Shown: piece after piece, positions 1-8,261 of the stretch
Layout: the number at the start of each line of letters is the position of its first letter
How positions within the stretch are numbered: the stretch's first letter is position 1
Source: Arthrobacter sp. H35-D1
Lineage (GTDB): Bacteria > Actinomycetota > Actinomycetes > Actinomycetales > Micrococcaceae
Assembly (NCBI RefSeq): GCF_030063185.1
Contig: NZ_JASISP010000003.1
Span: forward strand, 95,687-159,686
DNA: 64,000 nucleotides
Direction: 5' to 3'
Translations under genes and position numbers: made by a program
The notes under the pieces: generated by a model
The model's database searches: none
The model's input: only the letters and a program-made list of their open reading frames with translations
Told to the model about the DNA's origin: nothing

Positions 1-17
1 TGACTTTTGCAGAGAGC

Positions 18-482
18 TTGGCTACGTATGTCCACGAGATTGTAAAGCTCCCCATCCGGGATACTCTTCAGGAGCTCAGTAATGTTTGGGGAATGGCGTG
101 GGCGGATGTCGCCAGAATGGTTGGTATTAGTGTTCCAGCACTGCGTAAGTGGAGAGTCTCAGGGGGAGCGTCCGGCGAAAACCATCGGCGAGTAGCAGAA
201 CTCCTGGCATTTATCCGGGTCTTGCATGAGGTCGGAGTCAAGGAACCGGCCGGATGGATTTCAATCCCCCTAGTCGATGGATATACGGTGACACCGCGGC
301 ACCTGTACGGTTCTAACTCAGCGCCAACGTTGGTGGATGTAGCCTCGAGTTCAATTAGTCCTACGATTGCCCTTGACGAGCTATCGCCTGGATGGCGAGA
401 GGCCTACTCCTCCGAATTTGAGGTGCAGGCCTCTGCCGACGGACAATCTGCAATCGTCGATAGAAGGCAAATGCATGGCTGA
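18..482 (+). CDS. HTH-type small protein, antitoxin-like; start may lie left of the window
   Basis: A 154-residue protein read from a TTG at 18. The frame stays open to base 1, so the true start may lie outside the window. Residues about 15-70 look like a helix-turn-helix followed by an alpha-helical region (WADVARMVGISVPALRKW). This resembles the DNA-binding half of Xre/MbcA-type antitoxins, but the match is by eye only. The C-terminal half has no recognised motif. Its last 8 nt overlap the ATG of the next gene, so the two are probably translated together. Local base composition looks less GC-rich than the core genes further right, consistent with an accessory region. I cannot assign a function beyond probable DNA binding. 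Confidence 0.55.
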   Translation: MATYVHEIVKLPIRDTLQELSNVWGMAWADVARMVGISVPALRKWRVSGGASGENHRRVAELLAFIRVLHEVGVKEPAGWISIPLVDGYTVTPRHLYGSNSAPTLVDVASSSISPTIALDELSPGWREAYSSEFEVQASADGQSAIVDRRQMHG

Positions 483-1233
483 TGTCCTTGAGTTCCTTAT
501 CCCACCACCGGAACTCTATGACTACCGGCGGGACGAAGAAGATGGCGTCCCATTTTGGCTTCCGTATGCTCAAGGGGACGTCTTTGAGAACATCACTATG
601 CCTGGTTTTCCTGACGATGATGCCGGGCTTGCCATGCTTTTCATGCACCCGTGCACCATGCGTGAGGGTGCTGTGCTCAGAGAATTTGTAACGGCGATAA
701 AAGTTGATGTCTTTAGCTCAAAGAAGGTAGTCAGTGCCCCGGAGAAGTGGGCCAACCGAAACAAACTTATGCCTTTGCCCGACCTTTTTGGGGGAGGACA
801 TTCCACTCACATTGCCGACTTCATGAAGATCAGCACGATCCCGTCTGCTAGTTTGAATCGCAGCAGCAGAGTGTGCCAGCTTTCAATTGAGGGACGGCTG
901 CAGATGCAGCAGCGCCTAATTTTCCATCTGAGTCGATATGCACCATCAGTGGACGTGCTTCGGACAGCCACAGCAGCGTTGGACTTGGAAATGCAGGCCC
1001 AAACAGACTGGATGGAGGCGGCCAGTTTGGCCGGTGCGTTGCGTGGCGCAAGTTCAGTCATTGAGCAGGAAGCTAACTTCGATGCGTTCATGGGTGCATC
1101 GATAATGGAATCGAGAGCCTTGAGTGAAACTGCTAATAGACCTCCCTCTCGCCGTGAACTTCTGCGAAGTCCGCACGACGCTCCGTCCGTCGTGCGTGAC
1201 GTGCAGAGACAAATCCAGCAGCTCTTCAGCTAG
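475..1233 (+). CDS. Unknown protein with an HPCTMR motif, coupled to the HTH gene
   Basis: A 252-residue soluble protein with no signal peptide or membrane segment. The ATG at 475 lies inside the end of the preceding gene (8-nt overlap), which supports this start over the longer open frame. Visible landmarks are MHPCTMREG near residue 60, a LPDLFGGGHSTHIADF stretch in the middle, and a helical region with LQMQQRLIFHLSRYAP. I do not recognise the family. The arrangement (small HTH protein, then a larger partner with overlapping reading frames, beside a type I modification operon) is what one sees in toxin-antitoxin or defence modules, but no toxin fold was identified. The pair converges on hsdS and is separated from it by a strong hairpin. 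Confidence 0.6.
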   Translation: MADVLEFLIPPPELYDYRRDEEDGVPFWLPYAQGDVFENITMPGFPDDDAGLAMLFMHPCTMREGAVLREFVTAIKVDVFSSKKVVSAPEKWANRNKLMPLPDLFGGGHSTHIADFMKISTIPSASLNRSSRVCQLSIEGRLQMQQRLIFHLSRYAPSVDVLRTATAALDLEMQAQTDWMEAASLAGALRGASSVIEQEANFDAFMGASIMESRALSETANRPPSRRELLRSPHDAPSVVRDVQRQIQQLFS

Positions 1234-1303
1234 CCCCTCTTTATCGGTTAGTGGGAGAAGAATCTGACTGACAGCGGGTCACTGGAACATTTGCCACGGA
1301 GAC

Positions 1304-1337
1304 GCAGCTAGGTAGTGACGCAGCACTGCCTAGCTGC
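1304..1337. terminator. Bidirectional hairpin terminator between converging genes
   Basis: The arms GCAGCTAGGTAGTG (1304-1317) and CACTGCCTAGCTGC (1324-1337) pair over 14 bp with one wobble around a 6-nt loop. The hairpin sits between the stop of the rightward gene (1233) and the stop of leftward hsdS (1341), which is where a shared terminator is expected. There is no long T-run on either side. Confidence 0.7.
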
Positions 1338-1340
1338 GGA

Positions 1341-2579
1341 TCAGATTGCTTCCGAGACGAGTGACTCGGCGTCCTTGACGCGCAGCTTGCCGGACATCAG
1401 CTGCGGGAGCAGTGCGTCGCGGGTGGCGGCGAGCATTGAGTTCTCCTTGAGCGCATTTCTGGCGGCAGCATGGAGCGGTATTGCTTTGGTTTCGAAGGCT
1501 CGCATAGTTTCTGAATTGGCGAGACGGACTTTGAATTTCTTGAAGTTACCGCGGCTTAGCTCCAAGAACGTTGCGCCATTCGCCAGAGAGATGAACTCGT
1601 CTACTCGACTGAGCATTTCATGAAACAACCAGTAGCGCATGCCCGGTTCGTTTGGCTCTACCACGATGAAACCCTGGTTTACCGCAGTTGGAACTTGGGC
1701 AATGGCGAACGCTCCGATCGTCGCTCGAGAAGTCATCAGAATGGCGCCTGGCTGGAACAAGTCCGACGAACACGTGGATAAGCCGTCCACCGTAATAGGC
1801 CGCGAAGTTGCCTCAAGGTAGGGGCCTCGAAGCGCGGTAACGTCCGTCGGTGTTGCCCAGTTGGTGTCACCACCCCAGTATTCGGGCACCTTGGTGCTTG
1901 GTGTTCCACCGCCGCTGACCTTAGCTACGTCCGCAAATGTCTTGTCTGAAAAGTCGACAGCAAGGATGGATTGGTGGAAGAGGGTCTTCGCTAGATCAAG
2001 CGATGTGGCAGCGAGTTTGGTGTTGGCGGCGATTTTGTCGTCGAGTGCGCCCAGGACTTCAGCGATTGCCCGCTGCTGGCCTAAGGCTGGAAGCGAAATC
2101 TTCTGAGTGGCTGCAAAAGCGGTGTATTGGAATCGAGCCACTCCAGTGTGTTGAACCTGATACTGTTCGATTTCCCCGGACTGATACATCGCTTGAAGGA
2201 ACCAGTAGAGATATCGGGCGTCAATTCGAGAACCATCAACCCTCAGAAAACGAGCAAAGCTTGCGCATGTTGCCGGACCTGAGAGTGCGGCCATGACTCG
2301 ATCGGTTACCAGCATCGTTCGGCCGGTGGGGCGTCCGGGAGAGCCTCCTGCGGTCTCAATCAGGATGTCGTTTTCTTGGAGAGTTCGTCTGCTCACTGTA
2401 TGCGCCGGCAAATATCGGGTAGGGACGTTACCCATGTTTCCGAGCGAGGCAGCTGAAAAGTCGGTAGCTCGAATCACCTGATACTTCAGTAAACCGTCTT
2501 CGGGATCGCCTTTGCCCCAGTCCCCGTCTTTGGTTGTCAGCAGGAGATCTTGCAGTAGTGGGGAGTCTTCGATTTTCAT
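1341..2579 (-). CDS. hsdS: Type I restriction-modification specificity subunit HsdS
   Basis: A 412-residue HsdS that supplies sequence recognition for a type I methyltransferase complex. Two target-recognition halves are visible. The first ends with GQQRAIAEVLGALDDKIAAN, the conserved helical spacer. The second holds GGGTPST..YWGGDTNWATPTDV and ends with a second helical region (RDALLPQLMSGKLRV). The length is normal for the family. The ATG at 2579 overlaps the hsdM stop by 4 nt (ATGA), so S is translated right after M. The sequence looks lower in GC than hsdM, as is common for exchangeable specificity genes. No hsdR follows: the next gene to the left is on the other strand. Confidence 0.95.
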   Translation of the reverse strand: MKIEDSPLLQDLLLTTKDGDWGKGDPEDGLLKYQVIRATDFSAASLGNMGNVPTRYLPAHTVSRRTLQENDILIETAGGSPGRPTGRTMLVTDRVMAALSGPATCASFARFLRVDGSRIDARYLYWFLQAMYQSGEIEQYQVQHTGVARFQYTAFAATQKISLPALGQQRAIAEVLGALDDKIAANTKLAATSLDLAKTLFHQSILAVDFSDKTFADVAKVSGGGTPSTKVPEYWGGDTNWATPTDVTALRGPYLEATSRPITVDGLSTCSSDLFQPGAILMTSRATIGAFAIAQVPTAVNQGFIVVEPNEPGMRYWLFHEMLSRVDEFISLANGATFLELSRGNFKKFKVRLANSETMRAFETKAIPLHAAARNALKENSMLAATRDALLPQLMSGKLRVKDAESLVSEAI

Positions 2580-4186
2580 GAAACCCGCCCCAGCTGCTCG
2601 CGCACTACAGCCGCCAGCCGCGAAGACTCGTCGAACTGGGTGAACAACTCGGCTGACAAGCGCGCGATTTTTTCCTCGATCGGTTCGCCGTCGTCCTCGA
2701 CCTCGGCGGCGCCCACGTAGCGACCCGGGGTGAGTGCATAATCGGCGGCCTTGATTTCGGCGAGGGTGGCGGACTTGCAGAAGCCGGGTTCGTCGTCGTA
2801 CTCACCGGAGTCAGCAGTGGTGCCGCGCCAGGCGTGGAACGTCCCCGCGATGCGAGCAATGTCCTCATCAGAAAGTGCACGCTCGGCGCGGTCCACCATG
2901 TGGCCCAGGTTCCGGGCGTCGATGAACAGCACCTGACCGGTGCGGTCCACAGATCCGTGGTCACCGGCGGTCTTGTCCTTCGCAAAGAACCACGTGCACA
3001 CGGGAATGCCGGTGGAACGGAACAACTGGGTGGGCAGGGCAATCATGCAGGAAACCAGGTCCGCCTCCACCAGCTCGGCACGGATTTCGCCCTCACCGCC
3101 GGAGTTCGAGGACATGGAACCGTTGGCCATGACCACACCGGCGGACCCGCCCGTGGCCAGCTTGGAAATGATGTGCTGGATCCACGCATAGTTCGCGTTC
3201 CCGGCCGGGGGAACACCGTACTTCCAACGCGGGTCCGACTCCGACCGCGCCCAGTCCTTGATGTTGAACGGCGGGTTGGCCATGATGAAATCGGCCTGCA
3301 TGTCCGGGTGCTGGTCGCGGGCAAACGTGTCGCCCCAGCGGGAGGCCAGGTTGCCGTTGAGCCCGTGGATGGCCAGGTTCATCTTCGCCATCCGCCACGT
3401 ACGCTCGTTGAGCTCCTGACCGTAGACGGAAATCTCCGAGCCCTCCTTGTTGTGCGATTCCAGGAACTTCTCAGCCTGCACAAACATGCCACCGGAACCA
3501 CACGCGGGGTCGTACACGCGGCCGTGGTCCGGGCGCAGCACCTCCACCAGCACACGCACCACACCGGCCGGGGTGTAGAACTCGCCGCCGCGCTTGCCCT
3601 CGGCGCGGGCAAACTTCTCCAGGAAGTACTCGTACACCTCGCCGAGCAGATCCCGGGCCTTTGTGGCACCCTGACCGGTGAACTTGGCGGAGTTGAACAG
3701 ATCCAGCAGTTCACCCAGACGGCGCTGGTCAATGTTGTCCTTGTTGAAGATCATCGGCAGCGTGGCAGCCAGCGACGGGTTGGAGCCCATGACGTACGCC
3801 ATGGCGTCGTCGATCAGTTCGCCGATGCTCTTGGCATGCTCATCCACGGTGGCCTGCGTGCCCTTGGCATTCTGCGCCAGGTACGTCCAGCGGGCGCGGG
3901 CCGGAACCCAGAACACGCCGCGGCCGGTGTACTCGTCCACGTCGTCGATCAGCTGGCCGATCTGCTCCTCATTCAGCCCGTCCGCTTCCAACTCAGTCCG
4001 GATCTGCTCGCGGCGCTCGTCAAAGGCATCGGAAACATACTTCAGGAACACCAGCCCCAGAATTACGTCCTTGTACTGCGAGGCATCCATGGACCCGCGC
4101 AGCTTGTCCGCGGCCTTCCACAGCGTGTCCTTCAGTTCCTTCATGGTCGACGGCAGTGCCTCAACCGTGCCCTTCTTCGCAGCCAC
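2576..4186 (-). CDS. hsdM: Type I restriction-modification DNA methyltransferase subunit HsdM
   Basis: A 536-residue N6-adenine methyltransferase. The N-terminal helical HsdM domain (about 15-160) is followed by GEFYTP (201-206), the AdoMet motif DPACGSGG (226-233) and the catalytic NPPF (304-307). All are intact, so the enzyme should be active with HsdS. The start is a GTG at 4184-4186 that shares one base with the stop of the upstream fusion gene (TAGTG), giving a tightly coupled three-gene operon: fusion, hsdM, hsdS. With no hsdR in the window, the operon could act as a stand-alone epigenetic methylase or depend on a distant R subunit. Confidence 0.95.
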   Translation of the reverse strand: MAAKKGTVEALPSTMKELKDTLWKAADKLRGSMDASQYKDVILGLVFLKYVSDAFDERREQIRTELEADGLNEEQIGQLIDDVDEYTGRGVFWVPARARWTYLAQNAKGTQATVDEHAKSIGELIDDAMAYVMGSNPSLAATLPMIFNKDNIDQRRLGELLDLFNSAKFTGQGATKARDLLGEVYEYFLEKFARAEGKRGGEFYTPAGVVRVLVEVLRPDHGRVYDPACGSGGMFVQAEKFLESHNKEGSEISVYGQELNERTWRMAKMNLAIHGLNGNLASRWGDTFARDQHPDMQADFIMANPPFNIKDWARSESDPRWKYGVPPAGNANYAWIQHIISKLATGGSAGVVMANGSMSSNSGGEGEIRAELVEADLVSCMIALPTQLFRSTGIPVCTWFFAKDKTAGDHGSVDRTGQVLFIDARNLGHMVDRAERALSDEDIARIAGTFHAWRGTTADSGEYDDEPGFCKSATLAEIKAADYALTPGRYVGAAEVEDDGEPIEEKIARLSAELFTQFDESSRLAAVVREQLGRVS

Positions 4187-6258
4187 TAGCTGGTTCCTTC
4201 CCTAGGTGTATCCACAATTCCAAAATGTCCGTTCACAACACCCTCCAGCAGCGCCCCGCCCAGCTCGTCCAGCTGGGCCAACCGTACCGCCAGCCTGTGA
4301 CGTTCCGCCGCGACCTGGGCCAATGCCCCGTCCAGGGCGGGCTTCACCTCTGTGTCCACCCGCCGCACGGTCCGCTGCCGCCACGGCCCGGGCGGTGCGT
4401 TCCTGAAGTCCTGCGCAAGCATTTGCGGCAGCATGCTTGCCTTGTTCCTTGCCCCGATCCGTAGAATCCGAGCCGGATAGAGCACGACGCCGGACCCCGC
4501 CTCATCGACCACGGCGCTACCTTGCGCTCCGGTAGTGAAGATGACGTCGCCCGGTTCGGTCAGCCGGCCCTGGGGGTAGGCGTTCGCCATTACAAGTTGG
4601 TTGATCTTCCGGGATCCCCACGGCTGCTGTCCACTGACTTCCTCCGGACCAATGATAGTGAACTGCGCGCTGCCGGACTGCATGGCTTCCAGGTGCCCGG
4701 CGTCGACCCTGAGGCCGGGCAGGTATTTGAGGGAGCCGTCCTTGAGGGCCTCACCGACCGAACAGGGCGGTCTCGGTGCGACCTTGCCTGCCACAAGGCG
4801 CAAGGCGGCAAGCGGTGGGCCGCCGTCGCGAACTTGGGTGAGCAGGTCTTCGGCTGCCACCAGTTTGGAGCTGGCCTCCGCATGGGATGGAACCCTTTGT
4901 TGGGGTGTTCTGTGTGCCGGGGCTGCTGCGGTCAGAGAGCCGGAGCCGGCCAGCAGCGAACGCGTCAGCACCAGCGTGGTGAAACGAAAGGAGTGCGCCC
5001 GGATTTGCGTTCTGTCTCCCAGCGACGCCGCCAAGTCCCCCACGAGGTCCTGCAGGACATCCTTGTTCAAATCCACCCCGGTCAGATTCGCCACCATGGT
5101 CCACCGATCGGGGATCTCCACATGGTTGTGTGCCTCGCCCAAGACCCACAACGCCATGGCCTGGCGGGGTTTTGCAGGGACTAGCCCTTGGGGGAGCCTG
5201 ACAATGGCCCGGATGCGGGCCGAGCGCAGGATGTCCGACCGGATGCGCCCGGCATCGCGGCCTTCAGGGGAAGGCGGCAGGGCGTCCGTCAAAATTGAGG
5301 CGGGCGCAAGGACCACGGCCGTGGCGTGGCCCTCCATCCCCAGCGCCATCTCGTCGATGGCCGCAAGAACCTGAACCGCATCCGTTAACGGGTGCGACGG
5401 CGAGGGGAACTGGGCGAACCTGACAACGGATGCCGAGCGTTCCGCAGGTGGCGGCGGTTGCCGGGTGATGCGCAGGTTTTCCTTATATCTGCCAAGGACC
5501 TGCATACGGCGCCAAGCCAGCCGGGCCGCAGCATCCGAGCCGGCGCCAACACACAGCACCGCCACCTCCGCCTCGCCCAAAATGTCCGCGACGGCCGGCA
5601 AGAAGCCGCTGCCGCCGTCGTCCATGAAAACGGGGGGATTCAGGCTGCCCGCAGCCAGCTCAAGGGCGGCCGAAACTGCCAGATCAACCGCCTCCGGCGT
5701 CAGTGCAGTCCTGCCCTGCGCCGGGGAATCGGGGCCCGCGCGGTCCAGCAGCAGTTCGAAAGCCGCGGCGGCCGTGTAGGAAGCATTGCTGAGCTGGTCT
5801 GCATACCGGGCGAGGGGAAGAAGCTGGCCGCCCACGTTCTCAAGCTCGCTGTAGAGGAGCTCGTCGTCTGGATCGCATTCATCGGCCATGTCCAGTAGAT
5901 CCTCGACGCTGTGGGAGCCCAACGGCGAATCCCGCAGGCAGCGCAAAGCAAGAAGTGCGGTCAAGGCCGTGAAGTGCTCGATTTTGGTGTCGGGGCCCGG
6001 TGGGGAGGCAAAGGCGGCAGCGTCCTCGCGGGCCTGGGGATTGTTGCCCCGGCCGGTCTCGGAAAGCCATCCCGTGACCTCGGCGGCGTCGAAGAGTTCC
6101 TGCCGCCCACGGACGCCGACCGGAAGCGGAAAAGGGGTGTGCGTGTGCTTGTTGCGTGAGCGCCACATCGACACCACGGGGCGTTGCACGCGGGCCAGGC
6201 CGGCAATGTCGGAAAGGGTGAGGCGCAAATCTAGCTGGATCTGTTGCTTGGCAGTCAT
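4186..6258 (-). CDS. HTH / degenerate N6-methylase / HsdS-like fusion protein
   Basis: A 690-residue first gene of the hsd-like operon. The ATG at 6258 has a strong ribosome site (AAGGAGGAACGC). Residues about 10-60 form an HTH/MerR-like segment. Residues about 95-440 follow the HsdM fold: a helical part, a GSG remnant of the AdoMet loop (216-218, in VFMDDGGSGFLP) and IRAIVRLPQG (349-358), which matches the HsdM strand after the catalytic site. The catalytic NPPF/NPPY is absent; the aligned place reads FAQFP (281-285). Residues about 500-690 resemble an HsdS half, with GDVIFTTGAQGS (570-581) and a terminal helix. I infer a catalytically dead methylase fold that binds DNA and perhaps docks on HsdM/HsdS. 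Similar single-chain N-6 DNA methylase-like proteins occur in actinobacteria, but I know of no fixed role. Confidence 0.75.
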   Translation of the reverse strand: MTAKQQIQLDLRLTLSDIAGLARVQRPVVSMWRSRNKHTHTPFPLPVGVRGRQELFDAAEVTGWLSETGRGNNPQAREDAAAFASPPGPDTKIEHFTALTALLALRCLRDSPLGSHSVEDLLDMADECDPDDELLYSELENVGGQLLPLARYADQLSNASYTAAAAFELLLDRAGPDSPAQGRTALTPEAVDLAVSAALELAAGSLNPPVFMDDGGSGFLPAVADILGEAEVAVLCVGAGSDAAARLAWRRMQVLGRYKENLRITRQPPPPAERSASVVRFAQFPSPSHPLTDAVQVLAAIDEMALGMEGHATAVVLAPASILTDALPPSPEGRDAGRIRSDILRSARIRAIVRLPQGLVPAKPRQAMALWVLGEAHNHVEIPDRWTMVANLTGVDLNKDVLQDLVGDLAASLGDRTQIRAHSFRFTTLVLTRSLLAGSGSLTAAAPAHRTPQQRVPSHAEASSKLVAAEDLLTQVRDGGPPLAALRLVAGKVAPRPPCSVGEALKDGSLKYLPGLRVDAGHLEAMQSGSAQFTIIGPEEVSGQQPWGSRKINQLVMANAYPQGRLTEPGDVIFTTGAQGSAVVDEAGSGVVLYPARILRIGARNKASMLPQMLAQDFRNAPPGPWRQRTVRRVDTEVKPALDGALAQVAAERHRLAVRLAQLDELGGALLEGVVNGHFGIVDTPREGTS

Positions 6259-6561
6259 GCGTTCCTCCTTTCCTCGTGGCGTTCCTGACCGTGGGGTTAC
6301 AGCTTATGCCGTTATCCACACTTCTTATCCACAGTGTTGATAACCCCTGTTATCAACGTTCAATGATTGTTCGCTGTTGCATCTGTTCTAGTGTCATTAC
6401 ATCAACGGGGATGCCAAGTCCGGAAATGAAATGGTGGGCCCATCTATTGGGGGCGGGCCCACTCCGCCAAGGGAAGTCTGGAGTGCCAGAGCCTCCTGCA
6501 AGACTTCGCACAAGCCGCCGGATCATCACTGAATGCATCGCCCCAGTCCTCAGGAGGAACA
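6259..6561. other. Divergent intergenic region of the hsd-like operon
   Basis: This 303-bp gap separates the leftward hsd-like operon from the rightward membrane-protein genes. It holds the box cluster at 6312-6358. It must also contain promoters for both directions, but I could not assign -35/-10 elements with confidence. No gene was seen in it. Confidence 0.6.
6312..6358. promoter_or_regulatory. Cluster of four TTATC(C/A)AC(A/G) boxes, DnaA-box-like
   Basis: Two perfect TTATCCACA boxes lie at 6312-6320 and 6325-6333. TGTTGATAA (the complement of TTATCAACA) is at 6335-6343 and TTATCAACG at 6350-6358. The last two form a perfect 9-bp inverted repeat, GTTGATAAC and GTTATCAAC, around CCCT. TTATCCACA is the consensus DnaA box. 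The cluster sits 54-100 bp upstream of the leftward fusion gene. It may be a DnaA-binding site, or the operator of the HTH domain encoded just downstream. Confidence 0.6.
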
Positions 6562-7107
6562 ATGACATCGCCACCACCGGAGTTTCCGCCAACTGGCCCT
6601 GACAAGCCGGATTTCCCGGAACAGTATTCAAACGTGCAGCAAGCTCCGACGGATACATGGGGCCAGCCTGTTTTCCCTGTACCAGCTCCCTTGCGGAAAA
6701 GCAGGAAGCACCTGTACTTCGGTTTCGGCGGGCTGGCTATTGGGATGGCGGCAGGACTGCTTTTGGGCGTGGTGGGTGGAGCCGTTGGCGGGGCCGTGGC
6801 TGGCCCCAGCGCCATTCCGACTGCAGTAGAGAAGTGTGCTGCCGTCGATGCCACAGGGGTTGACGTCATGGACGCGGGCAAGAGCTTGAACCTGTCTACG
6901 GCAGGCACGGAGAACGATGGCGCCAATATGTTGACTGTCGTTTGTGTTCTCACCGCGCTGGAAGCGCCGGACAGCCTCTCCACGAAGCTGGATTCAACCC
7001 GAGCCTTGGATGGAACCCAGAGAAGTGAATGGGCGGGGTTCACCGCGTCGTGGACCTATCACCCGGACAACGGTTTGAACATCATTTTGGAAACCGCAAA
7101 CCAGTAG
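6562..7107 (+). CDS. Membrane-anchored protein of unknown function
   Basis: A 181-residue protein with a strong ribosome site (CAGGAGGAAC). Residues 1-50 are a proline-rich cytoplasmic segment. Residues about 55-80 are a glycine-rich membrane span (FGGLAIGMAAGLLLGVVGGA). The rest is extracytoplasmic, with two cysteines (in EKCAAVD and VVCVLT) that could form a disulfide. This layout (Pro-rich N terminus, one span, small exported domain) is frequent in actinobacterial surface proteins of unknown role. It is the first of a rightward series of small membrane proteins ending at 9056. No catalytic motif is visible. Confidence 0.75.
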   Translation: MTSPPPEFPPTGPDKPDFPEQYSNVQQAPTDTWGQPVFPVPAPLRKSRKHLYFGFGGLAIGMAAGLLLGVVGGAVGGAVAGPSAIPTAVEKCAAVDATGVDVMDAGKSLNLSTAGTENDGANMLTVVCVLTALEAPDSLSTKLDSTRALDGTQRSEWAGFTASWTYHPDNGLNIILETANQ

Positions 7108-7132
7108 TCGGCCTGAGCGAAAAGGAGATGTC

Positions 7133-7306
7133 ATGACAGGACAAATGCCGGCAAAGGATGCGCAGTCCGGCGGTGCCGCCGAGGTGAGCATCAGTCCAGC
7201 GATTCCGTGGCGGATGCTGTTTCCACTTCCGCTGCCACCAATTTCGAATGATTCCAGGGCTGTGGGCCAAGCTCCAGCCACCTGCGCCACGTGTCCCAAG
7301 AACTGA
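7133..7306 (+). CDS. Possible 57-residue small protein
   Basis: An ATG at 7133 follows a very good ribosome site (AAAAGGAGATGTC). The frame runs 57 codons to TGA at 7304-7306, starting MTGQMPAKDAQSGG and ending with a CATCPKN tail. It has a proline-rich hydrophobic middle and two closely spaced cysteines, but no clear domain. It lies between two membrane-protein genes in the same direction. It could be a genuine small gene or the remnant of a longer one; the ribosome site is the main support. Confidence 0.4.
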   Translation: MTGQMPAKDAQSGGAAEVSISPAIPWRMLFPLPLPPISNDSRAVGQAPATCATCPKN

Positions 7307-7385
7307 ATTGGTTCCCGGACAAAGCGACGATGTTGAATTTTGAAAAACCGGCCTTCAATTCGGCCAACTGTCTTTAGGGGAAGTC

Positions 7386-8132
7386 ATGAATAAGCCAGAA
7401 CAACTGAAATCCAAGGATTCAGACAAGTCCGCTACATCCGGTACCACGGCAGGCAGTGGAACAGTCAGCCAAAAACAAGAGCCGATGCCTGTTGCTCCAG
7501 TCAAGCCTGGCTTTCCGTCGCCGACTGCACCCGCCGGGAAACAACCAAAGGGTGGCAAGCTTCCAAGCGGAAAACTGCTGGCAGCCTTGGTTGTCGGTGT
7601 CCTGCTTGCCGGCGGAGGATTCTGGCTTGGAAAGGTGACGACCGATCCGACCATCAGTGACGCATATGTTGCACTGGAAGCAACTTCGCGGACAGCGGAG
7701 CTGGACCGTGACGTTTACAGTGCACAAACACGGGCACTGCAGGGAAAAGTGGTATCGCTTGAGAAGGAAATCGAGGAGCGGGAGGATTCTGTGTCAGGCC
7801 GTGAGGCCGCGCTGACGACCGCTGAAGCGGCACTGAAAACCCAAGAAGAAGACCTCACGAAGCGTGAAGCGGCTGTTTCCGGCACCGAGAAAAAACAAGC
7901 GGCAAACACGGTCAGCGACGGCACCTGGGTTGTGGGCGTGGACATTGAACCAGGTTCGTACAAAGCCAAATCCGACGTGGGTTCGAGATGCTATTGGGGC
8001 ATCTACGCCAGCGGCAGCAACGGCGACGACATCATCGCCAACGATATTCCCGGCGGAGGGCTCCCCACAGTGACTCTCGCCGCGGGGCAGGACTTCAAAT
8101 CTTCCCGCTGTGGGTCCTGGACCCGGCAATAA
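7386..8132 (+). CDS. Membrane-anchored coiled-coil protein with a C-terminal exported domain
   Basis: A 248-residue protein of unknown function. It has a Pro/Lys-rich cytoplasmic N terminus (1-60) and one membrane span (LLAALVVGVLLAGGGFWLG, about 63-81). A long charged coiled coil follows (about 110-170, with repeated EKEIEERED and EEDLTKRE heptads). The C-terminal domain contains DGTWVVGVDIEPGSY and two cysteines (SRCYWG, SSRCGSW). The W-VG-D--PG-Y pattern recurs in exported domains of many actinobacterial proteins, where its ligand is unknown. The ATG at 7386 has AGGGGAAGTC upstream. A hairpin follows the stop. Confidence 0.8.
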   Translation: MNKPEQLKSKDSDKSATSGTTAGSGTVSQKQEPMPVAPVKPGFPSPTAPAGKQPKGGKLPSGKLLAALVVGVLLAGGGFWLGKVTTDPTISDAYVALEATSRTAELDRDVYSAQTRALQGKVVSLEKEIEEREDSVSGREAALTTAEAALKTQEEDLTKREAAVSGTEKKQAANTVSDGTWVVGVDIEPGSYKAKSDVGSRCYWGIYASGSNGDDIIANDIPGGGLPTVTLAAGQDFKSSRCGSWTRQ

Positions 8133-8152
8133 CGAACTAATCCAGCTGGCGA

Positions 8153-8175
8153 CGGGCCGTTCTGGACACGGCCCG
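8153..8175 (+). terminator. Hairpin after the coiled-coil protein gene
   Basis: CGGGCCGT (8153-8160) pairs with ACGGCCCG (8168-8175) around a 7-nt loop, about 20 nt after the stop at 8132. No T-run follows, so termination strength is uncertain. Confidence 0.5.
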
Positions 8176-8261
8176 CCAAGCATACGACTCACACCATCAA
8201 CAACAACCAGCATCACCAACTACCGGCACCGGCAGCTTTGCCATGCCCGAAAGGAATCATC

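Noticed and set aside
1341-6258. BREX, DISARM or Pgl system
   Set aside because: No PglZ, BrxC/PglY, DrmA/B or phospholipase-like partner is present; only M, S and the fusion protein are seen.
6312-6358. Chromosomal replication origin (because of DnaA boxes)
   Set aside because: There is no dnaA, dnaN, rpmH or gidB nearby, no long AT-rich unwinding region, and only four boxes.
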